Shown here: positions 6,134-7,155 of the stretch, piece after piece
Numbering within the stretch: the stretch's first letter is position 1
Layout: each line of letters begins with the position of its first letter
From: Spirochaeta sp.
GTDB lineage: Bacteria > Spirochaetota > Spirochaetia > Spirochaetales_E > Spirochaetaceae_B
Reading direction: 5' to 3'
NCBI GenBank assembly: GCA_030590585.1
Contig: JAUUYD010000119.1
Span: 1 to 7,155, forward strand
DNA length: 7,155 nt
Translations under genes and position numbers: made by a program
The notes under the pieces: model-generated
The model's database searches: none
The model's input: the letters and a program-made list of their open reading frames with translations, nothing else
What the model was told of the DNA's origin: nothing

Positions 6134-7155
6134 CTAATCCAGAGCCGCAAGGAAGCCCTGCATTTCATCTTCGGCTTCCCGGACAAAACGGCGTTCCATT
6201 TCTTCAATGGACAACGATGCAAACTCACCAAAGGTACTTGAGGCATCCGAGTCAATATCACGCTGATGACGGATATAAGTTGATTGGTAGAGGGCAAGAC
6301 GTTTTGAAGGGTGAATCCCATAACCCAGTATCGTTTTAGCACCTTCTCTGAGCAGCATAAGCTTTTCTTTCAGGTCCTCATCAGAATCCACCGACCATAC
6401 ACCCAGGTAAATCGGGTTGGTGTCAATATTAACATCACCGACAAACTCACCCCGAAGCAGTTTTGCCTTGTCTCCTCCCAGATAGGGTGAAAAATCCAGA
6501 TGTTCGGCCAGCTTACGGTCAGTAGCCAGAAAGGCCCGGGAGTATGGATTGAGGGTGAAAATAATCACCTTGTCCACTGACTGTCCGTAGCTCTTGAAGA
6601 GCGCGCCGCTGTATTCATTCATATCCACACGGGATGAGAGTTTTTTATAGTGCCGCTGAATACTTCGGGCGATAGCCGAAACCCAGGCGTTCAGAGCTTG
6701 ATGATCACCTTTCCAAAGACTTACCCGGGATTTAAAATCATCCTCTTCCATCCCTCCCCGAAAATATGAGAGAACCTCACGGTACAGGTCTCTGATATTA
6801 TGATTCCGGCTGAACAACTCAAGGAGTTCAAAAAGAAATATCTCCTTTTTCCGAATCCGCCATATGGCTGTAATCACATCCGTACGTTCAGAATTTTTGT
6901 TGATTTCAATTTTTTCCTGAAGACCCTGGATCTCGTGGAACCGCCTTTGCAGGGAAGTGAATTGTTTTGTGAGACCTACCGCCGAGCGTTCAAATTCAAT
7001 AATCCACTCGGTCCCCTTCATGAGTTCACTGTGAATCTCCAACCTGTCGGCCCCGAACGTACTCCAAACCTGAGCGGTTCCGAAACCCTCTCCCTTCCCT
7101 TTGAGCTTGGTGGATTGTCCGATAAAGGCCGGTTTCCCCTCTTCATCCTTTTTTA
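6134..7155 (-). CDS. Unrecognised protein, C-terminal 339 residues (start lies beyond the right edge)
   Basis: I do not recognise this family. The reading frame stays open from the TAG at 6134-6136 to the window end, so the true start is outside. A TTG at 7040-7042 could be taken as a start, but the 37 codons upstream of it read like normal protein (KPAFIGQSTKLKG, FGTAQVWSTFGADR) and no ribosome site precedes it. No signal peptide or membrane segment is visible in this part, which suggests a cytoplasmic protein. The middle is rich in predicted charged helices (for example RRFHEIQGLQEKIE and RIRKKEIFLFELLELF). A more beta-like stretch follows (KVIIFTLNPYSRAFLATDRKL, then FVGDVNIDTNPIYLGVWSVDS), then an acidic helical tail (SIEEMERRFVREAEDEM). 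No catalytic motif stands out. The ABC-F gene follows after 93 bases on the same strand and may be co-transcribed. Confidence 0.8.
   Translation of the reverse strand, partial: KKDEEGKPAFIGQSTKLKGKGEGFGTAQVWSTFGADRLEIHSELMKGTEWIIEFERSAVGLTKQFTSLQRRFHEIQGLQEKIEINKNSERTDVITAIWRIRKKEIFLFELLELFSRNHNIRDLYREVLSYFRGGMEEDDFKSRVSLWKGDHQALNAWVSAIARSIQRHYKKLSSRVDMNEYSGALFKSYGQSVDKVIIFTLNPYSRAFLATDRKLAEHLDFSPYLGGDKAKLLRGEFVGDVNIDTNPIYLGVWSVDSDEDLKEKLMLLREGAKTILGYGIHPSKRLALYQSTYIRHQRDIDSDASSTFGEFASLSIEEMERRFVREAEDEMQGFLAALD

Noticed and set aside
7040..7042. TTG as start codon of the right-edge gene
   Set aside because: The frame stays open and protein-like to the window edge and no ribosome site precedes the TTG, so it is an internal leucine codon.

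Overview
The window looks like chromosome of a spirochaete, probably a free-living Spirochaeta-like lineage. The strongest pointer is the partial gene at the left edge. Its N-terminus (a signal peptide, then a segment with the core NYVGPYEFINT and IRGIG) resembles the p83/100 antigen family, which I know only from spirochaetes such as Borrelia. Base composition is moderate, and no rRNA, tRNA, CRISPR array or phage gene was seen.

Left block (1-3446, minus strand). A probable operon runs leftwards: a RumA/TrmA-type 4Fe-4S RNA m5U methyltransferase (2130-3260), a secreted PQQ-type beta-propeller protein with a helical tail (388-2133), then the p83/100 homologue (1-331, continuing out of the window). 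The first two genes overlap by four bases (ATGA). The last two are 56 bases apart with no terminator hairpin. A candidate promoter lies at 3418-3446. The roughly 150-base leader between it and the methyltransferase is packed with nested inverted repeats.

Centre (3447-4402). The gene for the NADH/NAD+-sensing repressor Rex (3597-4247, plus strand) is transcribed away from that operon. Its upstream region has a good candidate promoter (3486-3513) and two imperfect palindromes: one overlaps the -35 region and one sits in the leader. A degenerate Rex-box-like sequence overlaps the -10 of the opposing promoter, so Rex might control both directions; this is inference only. Between the convergent ends of rex and the next gene lies a 141-bp fold-back element with perfect 17-bp terminal inverted repeats. 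Its inner arms are symmetric about the same central base, which looks like a MITE.

Right block (4403-7155, minus strand). A YkpA/YbiT-type ABC-F ATPase (4403-6040) lies downstream of an unrecognised cytoplasmic-looking protein (6134-7155). That second frame stays open to the window edge, so its start is outside. In the ABC-F protein, the three visible departures from consensus (second Walker A, second Walker B glutamate, first signature motif) all fall in the same composite ATP site, which suggests one active and one degenerate site.

No complete novel multi-gene system is evident. The parts most worth a second look are the two non-coding structures (3279-3412 and 4249-4389), the rex upstream region, and the unrecognised protein at the right edge.
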